Source of the DNA: Rhabdophis nuchalis
Lineage: Eukaryota; Chordata; Lepidosauria; Squamata; Natricidae
Reading direction: 5' to 3'
Length of the DNA: 64,000 bases
NCBI GenBank assembly: GCA_039707465.1
Contig: CM077647.1
Coordinates: 45,135,110 to 45,199,109 of the forward strand
Part shown: piece after piece, positions 54,673-64,000 of the stretch
How the letters are laid out: each line of letters starts with the position of its first letter
How positions within the stretch are numbered: position 1 is the stretch's first letter
The notes under the pieces: model-generated
The model's database searches: none
What the model was told of the DNA's origin: nothing
What the model saw: the letters and a program-made list of their open reading frames with translations, nothing else
Position numbers and translations under genes: made by a program

Positions 54673-54823
54673 TGTTTAGTGCAGGGGTTGTGCCAGTAAA
54701 GACAAAGGCAATCACAGTTAAGTACTTCAATTTTATTGCTCATAACTCAAGAGAACTTCAACCAATCAGTGGCCACCATTACTTCCTCTTAAACTGCAAC
54801 CAATCAGATCATGATACTCAACA
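54673..54823 (-). repeat. Gypsy 3' LTR, about 151 bp
   Basis: On the minus strand the block runs from TGTTGAGTATCATGATCTG to CCCCTGCACTAAACA, bounded by TG and CA, and carries an AATAAA signal (reverse of tttatt at about 54731-54736). A purine-rich tract (gatggaaaggac) lies just before it, in the place of the polypurine tract. No partner LTR was found to confirm the limits. Confidence 0.65.
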
Positions 54824-54869
54824 GTCCTTTCCATCACGTTCGTGCAACCATAGTCTTCCAAGTATGCCG

Positions 54870-57330
54870 GCCGGCGCTGGACACACTCCGACCTTCATAT
54901 TTCCATTGCAGTCTTTGGTGTCTCCCGACTTGGGACTGGATGCTGCAGAGGATCTTCGGCCCCACACCTAGATTCCTGCAACTGAGCCCCTGCTGGAACC
55001 AGATCTGCTTCTCGTGGTAAGTCCTTTCCCATTTCGCCGTCCTCTGGGCCATCGCCAGAAATAGGTTGAATATGTTGTCCGTTGCCATCGTTTGGAAAAT
55101 CGTCTCTTGTTGGTTGGGTCAGTTGCAGTCCTCCTCCAGCCTCATAGCTGGAATTGAGATTTCTGAAGGCACCCCCTCAGTTTGTATTGGCACTGGCGGT
55201 CCTCCGCGGCTTCTCAGATGGTCGATGTGGTGCCTCCACACCCGATCATCTGTCAATTCCACCATGACTCCATGAATAGTGAATATTTTTTTTTAAACCT
55301 TAATGAAGCCTCCGACATGGTGGATGACATGAGGGAGATCTCCAGCCATTTAGAAAAAGTGTCATCTACCACAAAGAGAACTTGGCCGTGGAAAGAGCCA
55401 GCAAAATCTATATGTATGTGGGCCCATGGAGATGCCAGGGTTTCCCACTGGTATGGGGAAGACTTAGGCGGAGCCAGTCTACTCTCCTGGCATTTAGTGC
55501 AATCGGTCATTCATTCATCTATCTTTGGCCACTGTAGGTAGCTCTGGGCTAAAGACTTCATACAGACTATTCTGGGATGGGAGCTATGGAGGGTAATTAG
55601 GATAGTGTTCCTGAGGGGGGGAGAAATTACCACCCCAGGGCCCCACAGCAAACAATCCTTCTGCACTGATAGCTTCAACCTGCGAGTTATGTATGGCCGA
55701 AACTCGGCTCCCATGGGTTCAGTGGGCCAACCTCTTCTAACTCAATCTAACACCTTGGAGATTACCTTATCCTGAGCAGACAACCTGGCAATATCTCTGG
55801 TGATAACTGGAAATTCCAGGTCTTCAATTAACAATATTTGGGAGGCTGGCGCTCGATCCTCCAGGGTGGCTGGCAATGGGCAGAGACTCAGTGCATCTGC
55901 ATGGGCCAAATGTTTGCCTGGCTGGTGAATCAATGAATAATGGTAGGAGGCCAGGAATACAGTCCACCTAGTGAGTCGGGGTGACAATACTTGAGGATTT
56001 TGTCTGTCACTGGATAGATTCCCAATAAAGGCTTATAGTCTGTCACTATCTGGAACTGGCAGCCGTATACATAGTCATGGAATCTTTTTACGCCAGCAAC
56101 TATAGCCAATGCCTCTTTGTCCACTTGGCTATAGGTGCATTCTGAGTCCTTAACAAAAATACAATGGGGCTTCCCTGCCATCTGGCAAAATGTGGCTCAG
56201 GAGAGCCCCTACCCCATACAGGAGAGATAGAGCGGCAAAACTTCATTAGACCACATTAGACATTAAAAGTTGCTCGACAGCTCAAAAAGAATTAGCTTCC
56301 CATGGGCCCCACTTCCAAAGAGCTCTCTGAGCTCTCTCTCAGCAAGTAATGTAGAGTCTCCACGATGAATGCTTTATGTGGTAAAAAATGGCGTAAAACT
56401 TCAATGGGCTGAGAAAAACCTGTAGTGCCACCTTACACGTTGGAGTTGGTGCATCTTTGATTGCTTGTGTTTTGGTCAGTATAGGATTCATCCACTAGGA
56501 ATCCCAAAAAAATCGACCTGGGGAACTGCTACCTGGCATTTGTTCCACTTTACTTTTGGGCCCAAATGTTTGGGCCAAACCTCCCTCAACTTGTCTAGTA
56601 ATTCAGTATGGCTGGTTGCAGATGCGAGCACATCATCAAAGTAGGGTATGATGCCAGGGATTCCTTGTAAAAGCCATTCCATTAGACTTTGGACCACCCT
56701 GGGTGCCACACTGACCCTGAATTGGAGCTGCATCTAAATGCACCTCTATCGGTGGTAATAGTCTGTGCCTCCGCTGTTTCACCATCAACCAGCAATTGCT
56801 GATACACCTGTGCCAGGTCCAGTTTTGCAAAAATAGTGCCCTTCTCAAGCAAATGCAGGAGGTGCTGGACCACAGGCACACAGGGTATGCACAGGGTACG
56901 CAAGAGCAGGTAGGTTGTGGTTCAGAGTACATTTATAGTCCATTTATAATGGACCTGCTCTGGCTTGATGGGAGTAACAATGGGAGTCTCCCATTTTGCA
57001 TGATCCACTGGCTCTAGTACACCCTGTTCGATTAGTCTATCCAAGTCAGCAACCACCTTAGCTTTTAGTGTGAAGGGCATCCTGCGCAGCTTCAACCTGG
57101 GGATCAAGGTTAAAAGACGCTGGCTCCCCTAAGTAAGTCCCAAGCTGGCTATCAAACACAGGAGGAAATTCCTTCTCCAAACTATCCATTCTGAGGGTTG
57201 GACTTGGTGAATGCCACTGATTTTGAGACACAGAGCCTCAAACCAGTCCAACCCCAGGAGACTGGGTAAGGAACCTTCAACCACAACTAAAGGCAGGTGT
57301 CCTTAAAATTCTTTATATTGGACCCTGAAC
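54870..57330 (-). pseudogene. Gypsy pol (protease end, RT, RNase H, integrase), broken
   Basis: High to low coordinates: a protease-end block LLGLDWFEALCLKISGIH (about 57270-57215); RT with LDRLIEQGVLEPVDHAKWE (about 57040), FAKLDLAQVYQQL (about 56790), and the catalytic PYFDDVLAS (about 56640) then VDFFGIP; RNase H with CTYSQVDKEALAIVAGVKRF and TDYKPLLG (55930-56181); a tether TRWTVFLASYHYSLIHQPGK and HADALS (55742-55987); integrase with an H...H finger half (HSSHPRIVCMK), CTKCQ, and HIDFAGSF with the first catalytic aspartate (55253-55714). The rest of the integrase core, with the second D and the E, is missing at about 55262, and a C-terminal chromo-side tail follows to about 54870. Many frame changes; inactive. 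Confidence 0.85.
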
Positions 57331-57339
57331 AACCCACTG

Positions 57340-57600
57340 CCCAGAATGGGAATATTATTCCCTTGATAGTCCCTCAGGGTCAATCCCTCTCTCTGTAAAC
57401 ACTGTTTTGATAGGAATGACACTATTTTTCATAGACATCTCAGCTGCCTGAGCCTCATCTAGAGAGGATTGGAAATTCAAATCAGGCTTAGCCAATAATC
57501 GCTGTTGCAATCGTAAATCTTTGACACCACATATTAATCAATCCAACAATGTGTCATCTAAATCTTTAAATTCACAATGCAAGCCTGTGGAATTTATAGG
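57340..57600 (-). pseudogene. Gypsy gag C-terminal remnant
   Basis: The minus strand carries FKDLDDTLLD, then after a stop ICGVKDLRLQQRLLAKPDL and FQSSLDEAQAAEMSMKNS (about 57590-57430), which fits the C-terminal capsid part of Gypsy gag. The zinc-knuckle segment that normally follows is absent, and the sequence passes soon into protease-like residues. The N-terminal gag is not present. Confidence 0.6.
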
Positions 57601-57639
57601 ACCCAAAGCTGAAACTCCTGTTTGCTAAATTTCACTGAG

Positions 57640-58348
57640 CTGCACAAGACATTTTCCAGCAAGAATAGCCGGAGAGAGAAAACAGGTCGACTGAGAACAC
57701 ATGGAATGGCTCCATGTGCTCTCCAGGTCAGCAGCTGCTTCTCTCCACCATAGCGCTTTATAGATGGGATAGTAAGAACCTTATCCAAACTGCCTCAGCC
57801 CACCTGTGCCTGTGCCGGGCCCCCTTCCTTCGTGCTTCCTCCCATGCTTCCCCCCCCCCCCCCATGGCCCTTCGGCTGAGCGCAGAAGGCCGCAGGCTGA
57901 GCAAATTGCTTTGGCCCGGGGGGAGGGTATAGTTTGAGGCCAGGGCAGGTTTCTCTAAGTGAGCGTGGGCAGCGGGCCTGGCCACGGGGACTTCTGGGAA
58001 GGTCACCGGAAAGGTAGGGAAGCATGATGGGGTCACAAGCCACTTGGAAGGGAGCAGGGGAAGGCAGGCAGGAGACAAGCTAGCTATGCTGTAGCTTGCA
58101 AGCTTACCTACCCAGGCAGGCAAATCAGGGCCACTCAGTTGGGCCACAGCAGGCACCGCATGGAAAGGCAGGGTGCTATGCCAGGAAGGCGAGATGAGAA
58201 GTGGGCGGGCAAGGTGAATAGCGAGTGTGGCTAGCAGGTAGACTGGGGCAGGACCAGCTAGAGGTGGTATTTGCCGGTTCTCCGAACTACTCAAAATTTC
58301 CGCTACTGGTTCGCCTGAACCGGTCCAAACTGGCTGAATACCACCTCT
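57640..58348 (-). mobile_element. GC-rich interspersed repeat with ccggt-type ends
   Basis: A compact inverted pair lies at 58260-58348: gaggtggtatttgccggttc at the left and ctggctgaataccacctctg at the right. Beyond it, 57783-58260 is GC-rich, repeat-like sequence (cctacccaggcaggcaaatc, gggccactcagttgggccac), which I believe is the body of the same squamate family. The 178-codon minus-strand frame at 57758-58294 lies in this body and has no domain. The left limit is uncertain. Confidence 0.5.
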
Positions 58349-59984
58349 GCACTTAATCCTGCCCCCCCCCCCAGGGAGCCTCAGGCAGGCTCAGAGGTTG
58401 CTGACAAAGCTGTTGCAGCTTATAGGACTTGGCCTGTTGCTCAACCAACATCCTCAGCAGAACCCAAATTACCTGTTTTTTGAAGCTTATGAAGCTGCTG
58501 AAAGGCTCAGCTTTCTTAAAGAAGCCTTGTGCCACTACGCAAGCAAATGCCTATTCTCAACAATGTTTGGCCTTTCGATCTTTCAGTTCCATTTTCAAGA
58601 AGGCTACATTTTTAAAGGAGATGGAACCCCTGGGTGGTGGCATGGGAGCAAGAGATAAGCAGGGGGACACTGTAGTTTTAGAATTACAACTCCAGAATTT
58701 CTTTGGTTAGTCTGGAAATTGTAGCCTTAATGCATCTGGAAGGCACTCAATTTGGGATGATGAAGTAGTGAATCTAGCTTGTATCTATGGGCAGAGGAAC
58801 ACAGGATAAATGAAGAATGACCGTATTTAAACCAATAACTACACTACAATCTGTGTTGCTTTTGCAGATTGGTCTGTTGGAAAGTTTAATGGTTTTGCTA
58901 ATTGGCATTCATATTTTTCTTCCCTTTTCTCTGGCTTTCTGTACAAAAAATGGATCAATTATCTATGTTATGTCAGCCTAGTCTGATAATTACATTAAAC
59001 CTTTTCATAGATCTATTTCTATTCTGTGCTCTGTCATCAAAACATTTAATTTAAAAGATTCCTATACAGTTTGTTTCATCTCTTTGCCAAAAGTAACAGT
59101 CCTTCCTGCACATTGGGTTATTCATCACTTGCCAGGTCTTCAGAATAGTTCCCATTTCACTTTTTCCCTTAAAACGACTAATTCCAATGCCAGATTCATT
59201 TCTAATTTCATGGGCTTCCTAGTCACAATTGTACATTTTCTTCAGGCTATTTTTCCTCTCTTGGAAATCATCCCAGAAGTCGTGCAACTAGTCACAATAT
59301 AGTAGAGAATATTTAGTGGAGTCTTTGTTTCCCTACACATTCCATCTTACCACTATTTCTGATATCAGTTTGAGACGAGTTGCAACCTTGTCTTTGACCA
59401 GAACAATTCATCAGTAAGACATATTTACAAGAATGTTAAAGAATCAACAGTTACCTCTTATCATTGATGTTTCGCTTCAAGCAAATAGATAACTAATGCT
59501 TACGCAGTCATACATTTATTTATTGTATGTCTATCTTCTGTTTTACTATACTTGTTACGAAGAACCTCTGTCTATCATTATAGATAATAAAATGTCCTGA
59601 CATTTATGTGTGAGATTAGTAAATTGCCTCCATATCCAAGAGCCACAAAGAGAGCAATTTATTTCCACAATTGGTAGAATTAAAACAAACTTTTTAAAAT
59701 GTTAAGTTTGTTACAAAGGAGCCAAAGATTCATCTAGAAATGAGCATTAAGAACCACATATAGACCTTTCCTAGGATATCCTGTCTTCAGCTTAGCCCTT
59801 CAGAAGCACCAAAACTGCATTGATTGTCACTGTAATCAATTTCATCCATCCTCTTTTCCTCTTCATCTCTTTTCTTTTACCGGTCCCAGAATTATGGACT
59901 TCTAAAAGGAGTTGACTCTTCACCTGTCCTAAGTTAAAAATGCCAGAAGTATGATATCTTATTTTCTGTGCCTTAAGTGAGTGC
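58349..59984. other. Stretch with no recognised gene
   Basis: An 86-codon plus-strand frame at 58398-58658 (LTKLLQLIGLGLLLNQHPQQ...) has no recognisable domain. A string like acaactccagaatttctttg near 58688 hints at a hAT-like scrap. Otherwise nothing recognised. Confidence 0.4.
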
Positions 59985-60352
59985 AAGTAGTTCATTTAGT
60001 GACCATTCCAAGTTACAATTGCACTAAAAAAAGTAACATGACCATTTTGTACACTTATGACCTTTGCAGCGTCCCCATAGTCATGCGAACAAAATTCAGA
60101 TCCTTGGCAACTGGCTCATATTTAGGACAGTTGCAGTGTCCTAGGGTTATATTATCACCTTTTGTGATCTTTTGATGAGCAAACTCAATGAGGAAACCAG
60201 ATTCAGTTAAACTGTGTTACTAAATTAACAACTGTAGTGATTCACTTAACACTTAACTGTAAAATAGAGCAAAACTTACTTAACAAATGTCTCACTTAGC
60301 AAGAGAAATTTTGGGCTTAACTGTGGTCGTAAATTGAGGATTACCTGTACAG
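59985..60352 (-). mobile_element. Short DNA element, gtagtcctc-acttac family
   Basis: Same family and orientation as 12030-12410. Shared strings are ttcatttagtgaccattcca, cagatccttggcaactggc, aaccagattcagttaaac, gtgattcacttaacac, and the end gtcgtaaattgaggattacc. Confidence 0.7.
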
Positions 60353-60475
60353 TAGGTTGAGTTGTCTATGATTCATTTGTTACTCATGGTACATTTAGGA
60401 ATCCTCTCCAACACTTATGTTCAAAGTTCAAAGGCTTCTTTCTAACAGGCTTCTATCTATGATCCCTTCTATAGC

Positions 60476-60782
60476 AGAGGTGGTATTCAGCAGGTTCTGA
60501 CCAGTTCTGGTGAACTGGTAGCGGAAATTTGAGTAGTTTGGAGAGCTGGAAAAAAACACTTCTGACTGTCCCCACCCCCATCTATTCTCTGCCTTCCGAG
60601 TCCCAGCTGATCAGGAGGAAATGGGAATTTTGTAGTAACCTTTCCCTGGAGGGGGAAGGGAATGGAGAGTTTATAGTATCCTTCCCCTGCCACACCCACC
60701 AAGCCATGCCCATCAAGCCACACCATGCCCACCAAGCAAAGCCCACAGAACCCTTAGTAAAAAAAATTGAATCCCAGCACTG
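60476..60782 (+). mobile_element. Short DNA element with ccggt/gaggtggtattca ends
   Basis: Left end cagaggtggtattcagcagg, followed by tggtagcggaaatttgagta, matching the reverse of 58260-58348 for about 90 bp. The right side has caagccatgcccatcaagcc and ends attgaatcccagcactg. The interior codes for nothing. Confidence 0.7.
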
Positions 60783-60845
60783 TTCTATAGAGGAGCAAAG
60801 AGAGATCTATTACCTCTGTATTTCTTATCTTTCTAAGTATAGACT

Positions 60846-60965
60846 CAGGGTGTCAAACTTGCATGTCAGGCCGGCATCATGTGACATATCAGGATTTTTT
60901 CCCCTTTAATAAACTGGGGTGGGTGTGGCTAGTGCATGACACATCAGCAAGTTTGACACTCCTAG
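60846..60965. mobile_element. 120-bp hAT-like element with exact 8-bp duplication
   Basis: Ends cagggtgtcaaacttgc (60846-60862) and gcaagtttgacactcctag (60947-60965) are inverted repeats. tatagact flanks both sides (60838-60845 and 60966-60973) without mismatch. Left end, duplication length and inverted repeats fit hAT; the family also appears at 12921 and 46190. Confidence 0.93.
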
Positions 60966-60973
60966 TATAGACT

Positions 60974-61192
60974 CTTTGCCATGCTAAAATATTGAAGCAG
61001 TGACTGATATCAGACAGCAAGATGGAGGACTGAGTTAAATCTCCATTTTTCTTTGCTTAAAATCAGTCTTCATGTTTGCATATGTGTAATCACATCAGTC
61101 CCAGACTGGAAGAGAAGGCTTAACTTTCTTTCCCAATATTGGTTTCCTAAATCTTCTCAAAGGTTCTGTCAAATATGGACATCATAAATAAA
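60974..61192. other. Spacer with nothing recognised
   Basis: No feature seen. Confidence 0.4.
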
Positions 61193-61325
61193 GGTGGTGC
61201 TCTCGCCTCCCAATCAGGAGGTTGTGAGTTCAATCCTAGGTAGAGGCAGATGTAGGGTCTCCTGCTTGGGCTGGGGGTTGGACTAGATGACCTGCAAGGT
61301 CCCTTCCAACTCTGTTAATCTGTTA
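61193..61325 (+). mobile_element. SINE with tRNA-like head and CR1 tail
   Basis: A head with ctctcgcctcccaatcagga and gttgtgagttcaatccta (B box) is joined to gggggttggactagatgacc and aaggtcccttccaactctg, the CR1 3' end seen at 900-945. The A box side is missing, so it is slightly 5'-truncated. Sharing the CR1 end is how such SINEs use CR1 reverse transcriptase. Confidence 0.85.
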
Positions 61326-62663
61326 AAGTACAGATCCTTTCTCTTTCACCTATGTATAGTAGCAATTTAATTGAAAGATGGAAAATTAACTAAGGCGGGA
61401 AAAGACAATCTGGTGGCCACCCAGTGTTTAGACTTCAGTTTCTATCAGTCTTTGCCAGCAAGGCCACTAGTGAGGCACAGTAGGAGATACAATTGAAAAT
61501 ATTTGGCATGCACTAGCTTGTATAAGGAAAAAGAATTAAACTGGCCATGGCACTGATCCAGATTAGCGGCTCCTCTCTCTATTACTACCTTGAAACAAAG
61601 AAAAATACTTGGAAATATCTGATCATTTCTCCTTTGGCCTACAGACAGGCAGTCTGCACTGCAAATACATTAGGGATGAATGCACTCTCTGGGCCAGAAT
61701 TACATTGCTTCTGATATATTAAAAAAGCCTTTTTCTGTTAAAAACTGGCTGAAAATGATGGTGATACCGTATGTTAACAAATGTAAAGGATTCACTAAAA
61801 ATAAACAAATGTGCTTTGAATGTGTGCATATATATTGTACAACTGATGGTGTTTACAAGAGACAAAGAGATATTATATTGCCAATTCCAATTTTAGTGGA
61901 GTTGTGTTCAGTATGTCAATTTTCCTCTGAAGTTCACACCTAAGGCACATACACTTTAAACATATAAAGTGCTGATTATAATGCTAGATATATTTGTACG
62001 CCTGCATGTAGCCATTTATGTATGTAAACCTGAAAGAGGGAGAAATAGAGAAAAGATGAAGATTTAGTCTTTCTATCAACTAAGAATGGAAAAGGAGGAA
62101 GAGGATAGTTACGTTTCTGACAGGAGGGTGGAAAGAGAGGCATATTGCCAGAAGTTTATTTACATGTACACATGCCTTGTTTAATGGTGTAGGAATTACA
62201 CTCTCAACGTCAGTAAAGAAAGGAACAGTGAAGCAGCTATTAATGATCATTCTGCCTGTTTTCAATTTTCATATTCTTTATCCATCAGGACAACTCTAAT
62301 TGTTTTTAAAAGATATATTATCCCCATCCCCAAAGCCCCTATTTAGCATTCCAGTATGGTTTGAATTTGCCTTTATAAAAATGGCTAAGGTCTAAATGTT
62401 ATCTGTTTCACTGCTTCACCACAAACATGTTATATTGACAGAGGACATAATCAACTCTAATCCTCTGTGTATCATTGGGAAATGAGTGCCTTGGATCTTT
62501 AAAAAGTGTCCCTAGATTCCCCACCCCCACCCGCTCTGCTTGCTAGGAAACAGCTTCCTGTTCACTTGTTTACTTTGTTAGCTGACAATGGAATCTAACT
62601 AAGGTCCTTGGATGGGAGGGTGAAGAGGTCCCAGTTTGGATGAAACAAGAGTAGTCATGTTAT
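61326..62663. other. Stretch with no recognised gene
   Basis: The 87-codon plus-strand frame at 61680-61943 matches nothing I know. No repeat recognised. Confidence 0.45.
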
Positions 62664-63062
62664 AGAGGTAGTCCTCTACTTATGGCCACAATTGAGCCCA
62701 AAACATCTCTTGTTACATGAGACATTTGTTAAGTGAGTTTTGCCCCCATTTTATGATCTTTCTTGCCTCACTTGTTAAGTGAATCACTGCAGTTGATAAG
62801 TTAGTAGCCCAGTTGTTAAGTGAATCTGGCTTCTCCACTGACTTTACTTGCCAGAAGGTCACAAAAAGGAATCACACAACCTTGGGGCACATCAACAATC
62901 ACAAGTATGATTGTCAGTTGTCAAGCATCTGAATTTTGATCACGTGATCATGGGGATGCTACAAAAATTATAAGTGTGAAAAATGGTCATAAGTCACTTT
63001 TTTAAAATGCTTTTGTAACTTTGAACAGTCACTAAATGAACTGTTGTAAGTCGAAGACTGCT
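62664..63062 (+). mobile_element. Short DNA element with inverted ends (reference copy)
   Basis: Left end agaggtagtcctctacttat and right end tgttgtaagtcgaagactgc are inverted with several mismatches. The interior has agacatttgttaagtgagtt, gttaagtgaatcactgcagt, atctgaattttgatcacgtg, and gtcactaaatgaactgttgt. Copies at 12030 and 59985 are in reverse. Confidence 0.75.
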
Positions 63063-63564
63063 TTAAAGTCCATCTTGCTATTAAATTGTTTTATCGTAGG
63101 AATGTTGAGAAAAACAATCCCCTTCACAGGAATGACTTCTCTATTGAATTGTGCATTGTGGGAAGCAGAAAGCTGAATTTTGAAGATGTAAAACAGATGT
63201 AAGTCCCAGAGAATTCGATCTAGAACTCAGCAAATTACTGTCTACATCATGTGGGTACCTCTTGGGGGCAAAGGAGCTATTAGCTTCAGCTTTATTACTT
63301 TCCAGGGTGATCAAAGAGGAATAATGATCTTCCATAATGATCAAAGAGGAGTACTACAGATCAATTGCCCAATCATAGCAGATCTGTGGAAAGTCTTATA
63401 AAAGTCTTTGATTGCATCTTCCTCCCTCCCCCTCCCTCCCCCCTCTCTGTCTGTCTCCTCTAAACTCAAGGGCTTCCACTTCTGTTCAATTCATAATTCT
63501 CAAACAACTGATTGATACTTCATGCCCCTTAAAAAATACCAAAATTGTCCAACATTTTGCCTTT
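63063..63564. other. Stretch with no recognised gene
   Basis: A pyrimidine run at 63420-63457 and a direct repeat of atgatcaaagagga (63324 region, 63336-63350) were seen; nothing else. Confidence 0.4.
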
Positions 63565-63740
63565 GAAGACCATTAATGGCATAGTGATTAGAATGCAGTA
63601 TTGCAGGCTCTGTGCATAGCCTGGAGTTCGATCTTGATGGGCTCAAGGTTGACTCAGACTTCCATCTTTCTGATGTTGATAAAATGAGGACCAAGATTGT
63701 TGGGGACAATGCACTGACTCTTTAAACTGCTTAGAGAATG
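63565..63740 (+). mobile_element. tRNA-derived SINE, decayed
   Basis: The strings tggcatagtgattagaatgc, gagttcgatcttgat, ttgactcagacttccatctt, aaaatgaggaccaagattgt and aactgcttagagaatgctct match the SINE at 36545-36778 in order, with a lost tail. Confidence 0.75.
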
Positions 63741-63750
63741 CTCTAAAGCA

Positions 63751-63835
63751 GGGGTCTCCAACCTTTGCAACTTTAAGTCTGAAGGACTTTAGCTCCCAGA
63801 CTTCTCCAGCCAGCTAAAGCTAAAGCACTATGGAG
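63751..63835 (+). mobile_element. hAT-like left end (caggggtctccaacc)
   Basis: caggggtctccaacctttgc, then gactttagctcccagacttc and tccagccagc, resembles the common squamate short element with such ends. The right end is absent or altered. Confidence 0.5.
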
Positions 63836-64000
63836 TGGTATTTAAGGTATTTAAGTGCTTTGCTATTTTTTCAATGGAAAATGATTACACTAATTTGCAG
63901 TATTAGTTTGGGCAATATTCATTTGGAGTAAACAGAATCACTGTAAGTGTTCTTGTGCTATGTAATAGATATTTAATAAGTTGTAACTTGATCCTAAATA

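Larger units (their letters stand above)
54673..57600 (-). mobile_element. Ty3/Gypsy LTR retrotransposon, decayed, one LTR found
   Basis: The minus-strand order from high to low coordinates is gag end, protease-like end, RT, RNase H, integrase, and a 3' LTR at 54673-54823. The 5' LTR, primer-binding site and most of gag were not found, so the high end is truncated or too decayed. The order RT-RNaseH-IN identifies Ty3/Gypsy. Confidence 0.85.

Noticed and set aside
57758..58294. 178-codon minus-strand frame rich in proline and alanine
   Set aside because: It lies in the GC-rich body of an interspersed repeat, where long open frames are expected by composition.

Overview
The window reads as intergenic or deep intronic DNA from a squamate reptile, most likely a snake. 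It is AT-rich and I see no convincing multi-exon host gene, rRNA or tRNA gene. Almost everything recognisable is a transposable element, and the mix is what points to squamates: CR1, L2 (CR1 superfamily), Rex1, L1, an R2/R4-type LINE and BovB, a Ty3/Gypsy pol, tRNA-derived SINEs, many short hAT-like non-autonomous DNA elements, and a non-autonomous Helitron. The species call is an inference from family content; no lineage-specific gene was seen.

Layout. 1-0.95 kb: 3' half of a CR1 with an open reading frame. 1.3-4.2 kb: nearly complete but broken L2 (endonuclease to 3' tail). 7.1-7.9 kb: 5'-truncated L2 with an intact C-terminal frame. 7.95-9.65 kb: first Helitron copy carrying a 0.5 kb inverted repeat and long simple repeats. 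12.0-14.2 kb: two short DNA elements and a second Helitron with both termini. 15.4-18.3 kb: old L2 remnants, one split by an insertion that contains a three-copy tandem repeat. 19.2-19.7 kb: L2 3' end. 23.2-27.3 kb: Rex1 (minus), L2 (plus) and L2 (minus). 28.5 kb: SINE. 29.7-32.5 kb: minus-strand L2 with another L2 fragment nested in it. 33.2-35.5 kb: SINE, a decayed reading frame of a transposon-like protein, and a KRAP-motif coding fragment joined to a LINE tail. 36.5-42.6 kb: SINE, microsatellite, a CR1 split by a hAT-like element, and other hAT-like pieces. 42.9-46.1 kb: an L1 that has ORF1 but no ORF2, flanked by target-site duplications, followed by an R4/Dong-like LINE remnant. 48.0-53.4 kb: inverted repeat, BovB 3' end, CR1 split by a hAT-like element, CR1, SINE. 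54.7-57.6 kb: decayed minus-strand Gypsy with one LTR. 57.6-63.9 kb: short DNA elements and SINEs.

How the parts relate. The SINEs and short DNA elements would have depended on enzymes from elsewhere. One SINE (61.2 kb) carries a CR1 3' end, which fits use of CR1 machinery, and the ORF1-only L1 would have needed an ORF2 in trans. Nesting gives relative ages: the hAT-like elements at 39.9 and 49.2 kb are younger than the CR1 copies they split, one L2 jumped into another L2 at 30.75 kb, and the 17.4 kb insertion is younger than the L2 around it. The seven clear L2 tails end in different short tandem repeats. The most unusual objects are the ORF1-only L1, the Helitron pair with its large inverted repeat, the transposon-like protein remnant at 33.8-34.6 kb, and the KRAP-motif fragment at 35.0 kb. 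All identifications come from reading translations and termini by eye, without database searches.
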